Origin: Leifsonia sp. Leaf336
Lineage (GTDB): Bacteria > Actinomycetota > Actinomycetes > Actinomycetales > Microbacteriaceae
Direction of reading: 5' to 3'
Length of the DNA stretch: 64,000 nucleotides
Assembly (NCBI RefSeq): GCF_001423695.1
Contig: NZ_LMOZ01000002.1
Span: forward strand, 1,116,504-1,180,503
Position numbers and translations under genes: made by a program. This document shows, piece by piece, positions 8,610 to 15,845 of this stretch. The stretch's first letter is position 1, and each line of letters begins with the position of its first letter. The notes beneath the pieces are model-generated. The model made no database searches. It saw only the letters and a list, made by a program, of their open reading frames with translations, and was not told the DNA's origin.

Positions 8610-9383
8610 ATGGTGGCGGTGTGGTCTCTGAATCGGGGTCGGAGCCGGCCGGCGGCGTCTGCGATGACTGAGTTCGTGCGCCTTCCCGCGCAACCGCCGC
8701 GTAAAGCGTCGCTCGGGTGGCCGTGGTGGGCGCTCTTCGTCCAGACACTGATCGCGGGGGGCGTCCTCGTCGTGCTCGTCGTCACGGATGTCGTGCTGGT
8801 CGTCTCCCGGATGGTCCAATCCACCCTTGCCACCGTGACGTCGCCCACAGAAGCGGACGACGGAGCGATGGGGATCTTCGGCATCCCGATTCTGGTCGGG
8901 ATCGTCGTCGGGTTGCCGACCGTCGCGATCGTGAGCGGCGCCGTCCTGCTCGGACTGCCCATTCGCCTGATCGCGGCCGCGAGGGTCTGGGTCGTGCAGC
9001 ACTGGTGGGTGCCATTAACTTGCGCATTGCTCGGGGTCGCGGTCTTCGTGGGAGCGGAAGTCTTTCGACCGGACACATGGTCGACGCCAGCGCCGTTCTT
9101 CGAGCCGTCATCGGTGCTGGTCGGTGTTGCGATGCTTCTCGTCGCCGTCGGGCTCACCAACTTCTGGCGGCCGAGGAAGCGGCGGCCGCCGCGTGCCGGT
9201 GGCCCATGGCCAGGTGGGACCCTGGTGCGCGTGATCAAGGATCCCGGGTGCGATTGTCCATGGAAGCAGGAGTCCGGGACGATCGATGGCACCTTCGTGC
9301 CGTCCGTGATCGACCATCCTCTGGCCGAGTTTGGCGCGCCGGTCTCAATGTATCGGCGTCATCGGCTCTTCGACAGTGAGTGA
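8610..9383 (+). CDS. Hypothetical membrane protein
   Basis: I do not recognise this protein. It is 257 residues from the first ATG, with four predicted transmembrane helices (about residues 38-62, 85-105, 125-145 and 165-185). A hydrophilic C-terminal third follows, containing DPGCDC and WKQESGTIDG. The start is uncertain: ATG 8610 has no ribosome site, TATGGT overlaps it, and GTG 8619 and ATG 8664 are alternatives. A decayed copy of the segment GAEVF...FFEPSSVLVG occurs 2.2 kb downstream near 11253-11331, so this gene or a relative was once duplicated. It lies just past tRNA-Lys in a run of lineage-specific-looking genes. Confidence 0.6.
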   Translation: MVAVWSLNRGRSRPAASAMTEFVRLPAQPPRKASLGWPWWALFVQTLIAGGVLVVLVVTDVVLVVSRMVQSTLATVTSPTEADDGAMGIFGIPILVGIVVGLPTVAIVSGAVLLGLPIRLIAAARVWVVQHWWVPLTCALLGVAVFVGAEVFRPDTWSTPAPFFEPSSVLVGVAMLLVAVGLTNFWRPRKRRPPRAGGPWPGGTLVRVIKDPGCDCPWKQESGTIDGTFVPSVIDHPLAEFGAPVSMYRRHRLFDSE

Positions 9384-9462
9384 GGGGGAAGAGGGCGCAC
9401 CGTGACTTTTCTGTGCGGGGCGACCCGCTGAACGAGGCCCGGTCTGGCAGGATCAACCTGAA

Positions 9463-10098
9463 ATGGAGAAAGCCGACCCTTCCCGCGCCGATCAGCCGGA
9501 TGCCTCGACTAGTGAGCCCCGGGACGGACGCTTATCCCTTTGGGGTGTGGTGCTGGTTTGGGCTGGGCGGGCGCTCGTTCTAATCACTCTTGCTGCGGTC
9601 GTCGCCAGTCGTGTGACCTATCCGACCTGGGCGGCTGAGGGATGGGATTCGAAGGGGGAGCCGCGAAGCTGGCTGCCCAACGCCACGCTTGGTCTCGTTC
9701 TCGTGGCGGCGCTTTTCGGTCAGTGGCTCAGCGGTCTCGCGGCGCCACCTAGCGCGGCGTGGCGCGAGGGCGATGATCTGATTGCTACCACCGTTGTCGG
9801 ACGTCGTCGTATTCGGGTGCCGGGAGCTAGGGTGGTGCGGTTTAGGGTTCTCGGACGCGGTGGGGCCGTTCACGGAGCATTCGTGATTCGCGGCTTTCGG
9901 GTGTTGATTCTGCTCGGGTCGTCCTCGGACGGTGTCCGCTCCCAGATCGATCGTCTCGTTGGGCGGCGCGTGCCTGACACTGTTGGTCGCGTCGGCATGG
10001 AGTATCTAGTCGGCTTCCTATGGTTGCTTCAGACATCTGCCGTTGTGCTCGTGCTGCTCGGATTGACCACATGGTGGATCGGGATATTTCGCTCCTGA
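9463..10098 (+). CDS. Hypothetical membrane protein with PH-like central domain
   Basis: A 211-residue protein I cannot name. The N-terminal 25 residues are polar. Helices are predicted at about 27-48, 70-90 and 185-205. Between the second and third lies a beta-rich segment (DDLIATTVVGRRRIRVPGARVV, given here only as 99-120) resembling the bacterial PH-domain proteins that sit between membrane helices. No ribosome site precedes the ATG, whose upstream sequence is CAGGATCAACCTGAA. GC content drops compared with neighbours further left. The neighbouring small membrane genes on the same strand may be co-transcribed, but the gaps of 79 and 49 bases leave this open. Confidence 0.6.
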   Translation: MEKADPSRADQPDASTSEPRDGRLSLWGVVLVWAGRALVLITLAAVVASRVTYPTWAAEGWDSKGEPRSWLPNATLGLVLVAALFGQWLSGLAAPPSAAWREGDDLIATTVVGRRRIRVPGARVVRFRVLGRGGAVHGAFVIRGFRVLILLGSSSDGVRSQIDRLVGRRVPDTVGRVGMEYLVGFLWLLQTSAVVLVLLGLTTWWIGIFRS

Positions 10099-10147
10099 TG
10101 AAAATGGCGCGAACAAATAGGAACCTTCATCAGCACCGAGGACAGCT

Positions 10148-10450
10148 ATGCAGCGTGAAGTGAGCGACAGTGGCCGGATGAATTTGACGAAGCGCGCGTC
10201 CTGGATCGTTCGGTTTAGTCAGACGAATCAGTACAACTGGATCGTTTTGGTGTTTATTGGCTCAGCGATCGGGGTGCTCGGCGTATTGAGTTTGATAGCA
10301 GGCAAGGTTCCTGGATCTCTCTTCGCCTTGTTTTATGGAGCGATCACCGCTGGACCGGCCGCCTGGCGGGTGAGGCGTGCCACACGCATACCGGCGCAAG
10401 AATTGCAGTCTGAGGCCGACGCGGCATCGTGGGAAGAACCGCAACCGTGA
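10148..10450 (+). CDS. Hypothetical small membrane protein in a low-GC patch
   Basis: A 100-residue protein with two predicted helices (about residues 30-52 and 55-72) and an acidic C-terminal tail. GAGGACA precedes the ATG. Composition is unusual for this genome: in 10201-10260 only 26 of 60 bases are G or C, and codons such as TTT, GTT, ATA and TTG recur. This points to recent acquisition or weak codon selection. No family is recognised. The cytoplasmic tail after the second helix (VRRATRIPAQ) carries positive charge, consistent with an inside C-terminus. Confidence 0.5.
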   Translation: MQREVSDSGRMNLTKRASWIVRFSQTNQYNWIVLVFIGSAIGVLGVLSLIAGKVPGSLFALFYGAITAGPAAWRVRRATRIPAQELQSEADAASWEEPQP

Positions 10451-10747
10451 GGTCACGCACAACATGTCTCTCTATTCCGAGGCGGTCGGCGGTCCCACGA
10501 CACCCGTGGATTTGGGGGTCGGGGCATGGGTGTTCTGCCCTGCGGAAGTTCACGCGCAGCCCTCATCGCGCCAGGCGTACGCGCGAGCTGGTTCGACGAC
10601 GAGGTTGCCGCAGTCATGTCCCCGAGCGAGAACGTCGGAGCGGGTCACAGAGGCCGTCATGCGGGAAATCCCAGACCGGGAGACGCCGGACGCGGATTCT
10701 TCGCCAATCATTCGTGAATGACGGTGGGCTTCTAGTTGTCCGAGCTG
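10451..10747. other. Gap with no supported gene
   Basis: Open frames of up to about 114 codons cross this stretch, but they lack ribosome sites, family resemblance and convincing codon use. A short palindrome TCATTCGTGAATGA lies at about 10707-10721. I see no gene or RNA here. Confidence 0.4.
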
Positions 10748-11185
10748 CTATCCCTGCCCCTGGTCCCACAGCCGCCAGCCGGAATCCGTCCGACGGAAAC
10801 AGAGCGACCAGGGTTCGGTTCCCGCCTCCATCGATCCGTCGGTGCTGGCTGTGATGGTGACCATGTAGGCCTCGCAGTCGCTGTCGCTGGGGGTGGTGCC
10901 CTCAGGCACGTAGGAGATCAATCGCGGGTCGTCGCACCACGCCCACGTGTTCGCCGATGTGAGGGCGCGCGTCATGCCGCAGTCCTGACTCTTCGCGGCC
11001 TCCATATACGTATGAGCGACGGTGGGCAGCGACGCGCTCCTGCCGGGCACGACGCCTCGCGGTGGAGTGTTGTACAGAGCATTCGCCAGCACGGGCACGC
11101 AGGCAAGACCGACAACGACCGCCACCCCGACCATCACGAGCTTGAGACGGGATCGCGCGGCAGCCGAGTCGCGGAGGGATGGCAT
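10748..11185 (-). CDS. Membrane-anchored four-cysteine protein, copy A
   Basis: A 145-residue protein with one N-terminal transmembrane helix (about residues 16-37) and an exported domain. It has a clear paralogue at 14941-15390. Shared features are a TVAHTYMEAAK / TVADVYMNAAK helix, DCGMTR, a WCDDP box, a Cys-x-(A)-Y strand, ASTDGSM, a W-S-x-C-F strand and an identical GWRLWDQGQG end. Four cysteines align in both copies, so two disulfides outside the membrane are likely. The domain outline resembles NTF2-like or lumenal SnoaL-type folds, an inference only. The sequence before the start (TAAGT, then TTCGCGTC) is also shared with the paralogue and fits a leaderless start. The function is unknown. 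Confidence 0.72.
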   Translation of the reverse strand: MPSLRDSAAARSRLKLVMVGVAVVVGLACVPVLANALYNTPPRGVVPGRSASLPTVAHTYMEAAKSQDCGMTRALTSANTWAWCDDPRLISYVPEGTTPSDSDCEAYMVTITASTDGSMEAGTEPWSLCFRRTDSGWRLWDQGQG

Positions 11186-11567
11186 GACGCGAACTTAGCA
11201 CCTCCGCTCGCCGGGACGTCCATCTGCGCTTCGCGTGGGTTCGCGATGTCGAGGGAGCGGAAGTCTTCCGCTCCACCACGATGCGGCCAGCGCATTCGCT
11301 CTTCTTCGAGCCCTCATCGTTCCTGGTCGGTCCAGTACGCGCCACCTGAACGGGGGTATCCCTTCGAGTGCCATTTCGTAGATCGCAGGGGTCCGTTGCC
11401 ATACTCTAAATCTCGCACCGGCGCGCCCGACGTCCGGTCGACAGGGGATGTGCGTACGCGCCAGTCTGGGCAGACGGCCGCGCCGGCCGTCGGAATGATG
11501 GTCGTGCTTGGCCAGGACCCGCTTTCGCGGCCACCGCCGTCCCGATGGAACGGGGGAGCAGGAACTC
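11186..11567. other. 382-base gap holding a decayed gene fragment
   Basis: No intact gene is seen. The centre carries the fragment described at 11221-11349. The last 25 bases before 11568 include the ribosome site of the FG-GAP gene. The rest (11350-11540) shows no coding signal that I trust. Confidence 0.5.
11221..11349 (+). pseudogene. Fragment related to the membrane protein gene at 8610-9383
   Basis: Read in one frame, this segment gives EGAEVFR, ten diverged residues, FFEPSSFLVG and a stop. The intact gene reads GAEVFR, eight to nine residues, FFEPSSVLVG at 9050-9125. The DNA also aligns (GGGAGCGGAAGTCTT and TTCTTCGAGCC are common to both). Similarity is not visible beyond about 80 bases on either side. 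This looks like a degraded duplicate rather than a gene. It was read by eye, and no alignment score is available. Confidence 0.5.
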
Positions 11568-13240
11568 ATGAGTGCGCGTCACATCAGGGTGATCGGTGTG
11601 CTGGCAGCCGCGGCGATCGTGGTGACCAGCGGCCTGCTGGCGACGTCCGCGCAGGCGGACGACATTCCCGACGCGTCGCCGACAGCCTCGCCCGCCCTCT
11701 CGCCGACAGATCTGCCGCCGATCGACAGCTCGCCGTTCTCGGGCTCCAGCCTCACTCTCGACTGCGGCAGCCTGCGTGACGGCTACTACAGGTCGGCCCA
11801 GGTCACGACCTCCGCGACCTCGTGGCTGAGCCCGAACACGGCGTATCAGCTGGGGACGGGTGCAGGATACCCGTTCGGAGGTACGGCGCCGACGAGCCCG
11901 GTGGACTTCGTCACGGACGCGAACGGGCACGCGACGATCTCCGCGACGATCACCGGAACGTTCCAGTCCGGTGGAGGCTACGCCCTCAGCGCGTGGCAGG
12001 CAGGCGTCAACCGAGGGGAGGGCGGGGTCACCGCGAGCACCTGCCCGAGTGGTGTGACCGCCTCCGGCACGGCGACCGCTGCTCTCGACTGCCCCGTTCG
12101 ATACCTGACCCCGCAAGGGGAGGGCGCCACCGCTGTCGTGCTCAGTGTCGACCTCCAGGGTTTCGTCGCCGGGCAGCAATACACGGTCTCGTTCGTCAAC
12201 ACGACAGCTGCGCTCGGCTCAACCGGCACGACGACTGCTGCCGCCGACGGCTCCTTGCACTACCGGATGTCGGTCAAGCCGTCGTCACTCCTGACGTCGG
12301 GCACCTACACGTGGAAAGTGACGACCACGAGCCAGGCCGCAGTGCTGACCGGCGGCACCTCCCCGACAACCGACCCTTGCCCGCCGATCGTGAAAGCTCC
12401 GAAGCGTGCCGCGCTCTTGCACGACTCCGATGTCACCGGCGACGGCTACGGCGACCTGCTGGCGACGGACCTGAACGGCCGGCTCCTCCTCTACACCAAT
12501 GGCATCCGCTCGAACCCGGGCGGCGTGCCGTTCAGCTCAGCCTGGGTCATCGGCACGGGCTGGGGCTTCGGCTGGGGGATGCGGCTCCTCGCGACAGGCA
12601 CCTCACTGGGGACGGCGTGGCCGAGGTGGTCGCCCTCCGCTCCGACGGCACCCTGGTGGCCTATTACAACAACATCGGCAGTTCCGCGGCGAGACTGCCG
12701 TACAGTTCCGGCACGCTGATCGGCTCGGGATGGCAATCGTTCACCGCGTTCGCGCTCGGCGACGTCGACGGCGACGGCTACGCCGACATCGTTGCGGATC
12801 GATCCGATGGCACCCGTTGGCTCTACAAGAACCGGTTCGCCACCGACCCGCTGCATCGCCCGTTCAGCACGGGCGTGCGAATCGCGGGTGACGGCTTGAC
12901 GACCGATCCGAGCGGGAACGGCATCGGGCTCGCAGATTTCAACGGCGACGGCTACGCCGACCTCACTCCCGCCGTGCAGGGTATCGACCTCGACCGCATC
13001 CCTGCAGGCAACTCGAACCCCTACCCGGCCCCCCTCACACTCGAGTCGCCGACGCTCATTACGGCACAGCTCGCCGAATGGTCGGTGGGCGACTACGAAG
13101 GCCGCGGCTCGTCGGGCATCGTGATCGCGAACACGCGCACCGACGGCCGCCTGATCTACATGAAGGATCCCCTGACGGCCAACTGGCAGACCACGGTCAT
13201 TGGCTCCGGTTGGACCTGGGGGATGACGCTGATCCCGTGA
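11568..13240 (+). pseudogene. Secreted FG-GAP/VCBS-repeat protein, interrupted by a frameshift
   Basis: With one base restored, this would encode about 557 residues. A signal peptide (about residues 1-31, helix VIGVLAAAAIVVTSG and cleavage after SAQA) precedes a Ser/Thr/Pro-rich linker and two Ig-like beta domains with paired cysteines (about 60-280). At least three FG-GAP-type repeats follow, marked by SDVTGDGYGDLL, DVDGDGYADIV and DFNGDGYADLT. The frame breaks between 12599 and 12600. The upstream frame then reads 40 foreign residues to a stop at 12719, while the downstream frame continues LTGDGVAEVVALRSDG. Adding one base there recreates a fourth calcium-loop repeat, GDLTGDGVAEV. The gene is therefore a recent pseudogene, a phase-variable gene or a sequencing error. 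The start ATG at 11568 follows GGGGGAGCAGGA. Confidence 0.78.
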
Positions 13241-13399
13241 GCCGGCCCTGGCCGCTGCGACTTCGACATCCTCCGCGGCGTCACACCGACACGATCGATG
13301 TGAGCGAACAGACCTACGACGAGGACCGCGTCGGCGACACATACGACCGATGACTACCAGCGCGCGGACACGCCGATGGTCATCGCTGACGATCGCGGG

Positions 13400-13660
13400 C
13401 TACTCGGGAGGTATCTCATTCGATGTCTCACCGTTGCCGTGATTTCGCGCTCGCTTACGGAACGAGAATGCGGCGACGATCGAGACGATTCCGATGACGA
13501 CGAAGATGACACCGACAACGAGCTGAGCCCAAGTTCCGCGGCTTGAAGCCTTGGCGGCCAATGACACGGCATCGAGGGTCACTTGAGCGCATCCGAGGAT
13601 CACAAAGAGGATGCCGAAGATGAGCTGCCATCTCCACCAGAAGATCAGGCGATCGGTCAC
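13400..13660 (-). CDS. Small two-helix membrane protein
   Basis: An 86-residue protein of unknown function. Helices are predicted at about residues 10-32 and 46-66, followed by a basic stretch FRKRARNHG and a polar tail. The start is GTG at 13660. Upstream TAGCTT ends seven bases before it, matching the leaderless pattern seen at other starts in this window, which supports a real gene despite its size. Confidence 0.55.
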   Translation of the reverse strand: MTDRLIFWWRWQLIFGILFVILGCAQVTLDAVSLAAKASSRGTWAQLVVGVIFVVIGIVSIVAAFSFRKRARNHGNGETSNEIPPE

Positions 13661-13727
13661 GCAACCAAAGCTACTCTCCGTCCCGTTTGGAGGGCGCTGA
13701 CTGAACGGTCGCGCAGTCTCCGCGCGA

Positions 13728-14306
13728 TCACATCCGCAGTCTCACACCGAACACAAGAAGTCCCAGAACAGGCGCGAGCAGGAGGGACAGAACCGCTATC
13801 GCGATAGTCACGCGACTCCAACGCCGCAGGAGCCTGAGCAGGGCGGCGAAGAACAGGATGCCGATGAGGCCGCCGAGGGTGTTCAGGATGACATCGTCGA
13901 TGTCCGACGCGCCCACCCCGACGATGCCTTGGACGATCTCAACTCCGACGCTCGCACAGAGGACGATGAGGAGATTGCTCCAGATGCCGGTGCTGCGACG
14001 TAGCAACGGCAAGAAGACGCCCAGCGGAATGAAGGCTGCGACATTGCCGACCAGGTTGCTGATCGCGATCCCCCGGGGCACCCCGGCGTCGCCGGAGAGA
14101 TAGTTCCAGATCGTCCCGAACGGGATCAGGTTGAGCGAGTGATCCGAACCCGGCGCCCTCGAGAACAGCAGCAACTTCAGCAGAAAGAGCAGGTAAAGGG
14201 TGAAGACCGCCCAGATGATGACCGCCCCGACCTTCACGAGTGCGGTCATCGACCGCCACGTCAAGGGATCACTGAGGGCGCGGTCGGGCTTCGACTGCAC
14301 AGGCAC
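13728..14306 (-). CDS. VanZ family membrane protein
   Basis: A 192-residue integral membrane protein with four to five helices. The family marks are FSRAPGSDHSLNLIPFGTIWNY (positions about 45-66), NLVGNVAAFIPLGVFLPLL and VEIVQGIVGVGASDIDDVILNTLGG (split across about 120-145); this is the VanZ (PF04892) pattern of conserved Asn, Gly, Glu and Asp in the helices. Relatives contribute to glycopeptide resistance or envelope maintenance, but most are uncharacterised. The start GTG 14306 is chosen because TACGAT ends six bases upstream; ATG 14249 would remove 19 polar residues. It is divergent from the RidA gene. Confidence 0.85.
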   Translation of the reverse strand: MPVQSKPDRALSDPLTWRSMTALVKVGAVIIWAVFTLYLLFLLKLLLFSRAPGSDHSLNLIPFGTIWNYLSGDAGVPRGIAISNLVGNVAAFIPLGVFLPLLRRSTGIWSNLLIVLCASVGVEIVQGIVGVGASDIDDVILNTLGGLIGILFFAALLRLLRRWSRVTIAIAVLSLLLAPVLGLLVFGVRLRM

Positions 14307-14412
14307 CCGGTCATCGTAGTGAGCAGAGCTATGGACCCCCTCCACACCACAGCTCTCTCGCCGCGCCGACGCCCCCTCCCTACGCTGTGGCCCGGGAGAA
14401 AGGTGGTTCCTC

Positions 14413-14829
14413 ATGACGACACTCACTATCGGCCCGGACCGGCAGGCCATCGTGACCACGCTCTGGACGCCGTTCTACGAGAGTTCAGGAGTCCCGGCTG
14501 CGATCCGGGACGGCGACGTCCTCCGGGCGACGGGCCACACCGGCGAGGACGAGGACCTGACGTTCTCCGCCGATGCCGCTCACCAGATCAGGCGCACGTT
14601 CGTGAATCTCGGCGGCACCCTCCAGGAGGCAGGGTTCGCCTGGGCCGACGTGGTCGAGCTCCGGTCGTTCCACGTCGGTCTGCGCGACCAGGCGGAGGCC
14701 CTCCAGGCGATCGCCGACGAGTTCCTGGGGCGCCCGCTCCCGGCCTGGACGGCCGTCGGCGTCCCAGAACTCTGGGACGAGGGATCGGTCGTCGAAATGA
14801 GCTGCACGGCGGTGCGGCGAGGGCGGTGA
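14413..14829 (+). CDS. RidA/YjgF/UK114 family protein
   Basis: A 138-residue protein of the RidA fold, which hydrolyses reactive enamine/imine intermediates or binds small acids. Recognisable elements are a central TGHTGEDEDLTFSAD loop, the NLGGTLQEAGFAWADVVELRSF helix-strand (residues about 71-92), and the C-terminal PAWTAVGVPELW with VEMSCTAV. The canonical catalytic Arg of RidA proper (in the motif ...R.C.......) is not obvious, so it probably belongs to one of the Rid1-7 subfamilies without proven deaminase activity. The gene stands alone and is convergent with the four-cysteine gene, with a large hairpin between. Confidence 0.85.
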   Translation: MTTLTIGPDRQAIVTTLWTPFYESSGVPAAIRDGDVLRATGHTGEDEDLTFSADAAHQIRRTFVNLGGTLQEAGFAWADVVELRSFHVGLRDQAEALQAIADEFLGRPLPAWTAVGVPELWDEGSVVEMSCTAVRRGR

Positions 14830-14865
14830 GGGACGCGCCCTCCTCCGCGAGGAGATTCCGCCCCG

Positions 14866-14919
14866 ACACGCGCGCAATCTCCTCTTTCACTACTCGATTG
14901 AGGAGATTCCCGCGCGTGT
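14866..14919. repeat. Large imperfect inverted repeat between convergent genes
   Basis: The left arm at 14866-14884 (ACACGCGCG, CA, ATCTCCTC) pairs with the right arm at 14900-14919 (GAGGAGAT, TCC, CGCGCGTGT) around a 15-base loop. A second direct copy of GAGGAGATTCC lies just upstream at about 14850. There is no T-run. It is probably a bidirectional transcription barrier or mRNA 3'-end stabiliser. Confidence 0.65.
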
Positions 14920-14940
14920 CTCCTCTGAGAGTGAAAGGGC

Positions 14941-15390
14941 TCACCCCTGACCCTGATCCCACAGTCGCCATCCGGCCTTGGTCTGCACGAAGCAGAACGA
15001 CCATCCGCGGCTGCCTGCGTCCATCGAGCCGTCGGTGCTCGCTGTCGTCGTGATCTCGTACGCCATGCACTGACCGTCATCGCCGGTGCGGGCGACGAGC
15101 CGGTAGGAGGTCAGGTGTGGATCGTCGCACCAGGCGGTCGCGTTGGAGGTCGTGAGCACCCTCGTCATCCCGCAGTCCTCGTGCTTCGCGGCGTTCATGT
15201 AGACATCCGCCACTGTCGACATCGGCGCAGTCGCGCCGGGCACGCGGCCGCGCGGCGCCGGTGCGGCCGGGTTCAGCAGAACGTACGCGAGGCCGAGCGC
15301 CGCAGCGAAGCCCGCGGCGATCGCAACGGCGACGACGAACGGCTTCGCCCGTTGCCAGGTGGAGGCGACGGACTCGGGCGAGGATTCCAC
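14941..15390 (-). CDS. Membrane-anchored four-cysteine protein, copy B
   Basis: The 149-residue paralogue of the protein at 10748-11185, on the same strand and 3.8 kb away. It has a polar N-terminus, one transmembrane helix (about residues 17-40), a Pro/Ala linker and then the shared exported domain: DVYMNAAKHEDCGMTR, WCDDPHL, C-M-A-Y-E-I, ASTDGSMDAG, W-S-F-C-F and the same ten C-terminal residues. All four cysteines are kept. The start is GTG at 15390, and the upstream GCTAGTGTCGCGTC matches the sequence before copy A. The function is unknown; conservation concentrated in the exported domain implies an envelope role. Confidence 0.74.
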   Translation of the reverse strand: MESSPESVASTWQRAKPFVVAVAIAAGFAAALGLAYVLLNPAAPAPRGRVPGATAPMSTVADVYMNAAKHEDCGMTRVLTTSNATAWCDDPHLTSYRLVARTGDDGQCMAYEITTTASTDGSMDAGSRGWSFCFVQTKAGWRLWDQGQG

Positions 15391-15433
15391 GACGCGACAC
15401 TAGCGTGCGGGGGCGCCGGGGAGGTGAACGGCC

Positions 15434-15778
15434 TCACGCCTCCGCGGTTCGCCCGGTGCCGCTCGCGCGCCCGGTGCCGCGCTTGCGCACCTCGCGCAGC
15501 ACGATCTGCTCAGGGCACACGGTCGAGAGGAAGTCGCCGACGGAGAGCGCGAGGCGGTCGCCCGCGAGCGAGTAGAGGATGCGGTTGGCGTCGCGACGCT
15601 CCGTGACCAGCCCGGCCTGGCGCAGCACGCTCAGGTGGCGGGAGATCGTCGGGCCGGTGGCGGTGAAGCGCGCCGCGATCTCGCCGGCGGCGAGTTCGCC
15701 GTCTTTGAGGTCTTGGAGGATCTGGCGCCGCGTCGGGTGGGCGAGCGCTGCGAAGATCTCGGAGGCGCTGTCTGTCAT
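15434..15778 (-). CDS. ArsR-family repressor (metal-independent type)
   Basis: A 114-residue winged-helix protein. FAALAHPTRRQILQDL and the recognition helix TGPTISRHLSVLRQAGLV are classical ArsR features. The wing is ERRDANRILYSL. No ELCV.C metal box is present, so the signal is probably not a metal through the classical site; the lone Cys (TVCPEQ) is C-terminal. The start ATG at 15778 follows TATATT by six bases and lacks a ribosome site. It is divergent from the NAD(P)-binding gene, and its likely operators at 15789-15831 overlap this -10 box, giving autorepression. Confidence 0.88.
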   Translation of the reverse strand: MTDSASEIFAALAHPTRRQILQDLKDGELAAGEIAARFTATGPTISRHLSVLRQAGLVTERRDANRILYSLAGDRLALSVGDFLSTVCPEQIVLREVRKRGTGRASGTGRTAEA

Positions 15779-15788
15779 GGTTGCAATA

Positions 15789-15831
15789 TAGCACCATTGC
15801 TAGATACTGTTTAGCTACAGTGCTAATTAGC
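15789..15831. promoter_or_regulatory. Cluster of palindromes between ArsR and its divergent target
   Basis: Three inverted repeats share a TAGC/GCTA half-site: TAGCA-ccat-TGCTA (15789-15802), TTAGC-tacagt-GCTAA (15811-15826) and the perfect GCTAATTAGC (15822-15831). They lie between the two start codons and are good candidates for ArsR dimer binding. Confidence 0.6.
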
Positions 15832-15845
15832 GAAGGAGTTGCACC

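Noticed and set aside
10377-10721. 114-codon open frame
   Set aside because: It begins inside the preceding gene, lacks a ribosome site and shows no coherent structural pattern.
10451-10747. A possible third, decayed copy of the four-cysteine protein on the minus strand (HDCGN, then YAWRDE)
   Set aside because: Only DCG and a loose A-W-x-D match, with spacing off by one; no similarity in the C-terminal half. Chance is likely.
8347-15390. Integrative element at tRNA-Lys with att duplication
   Set aside because: No integrase and no second copy of the tRNA 3' end noticed within the window.
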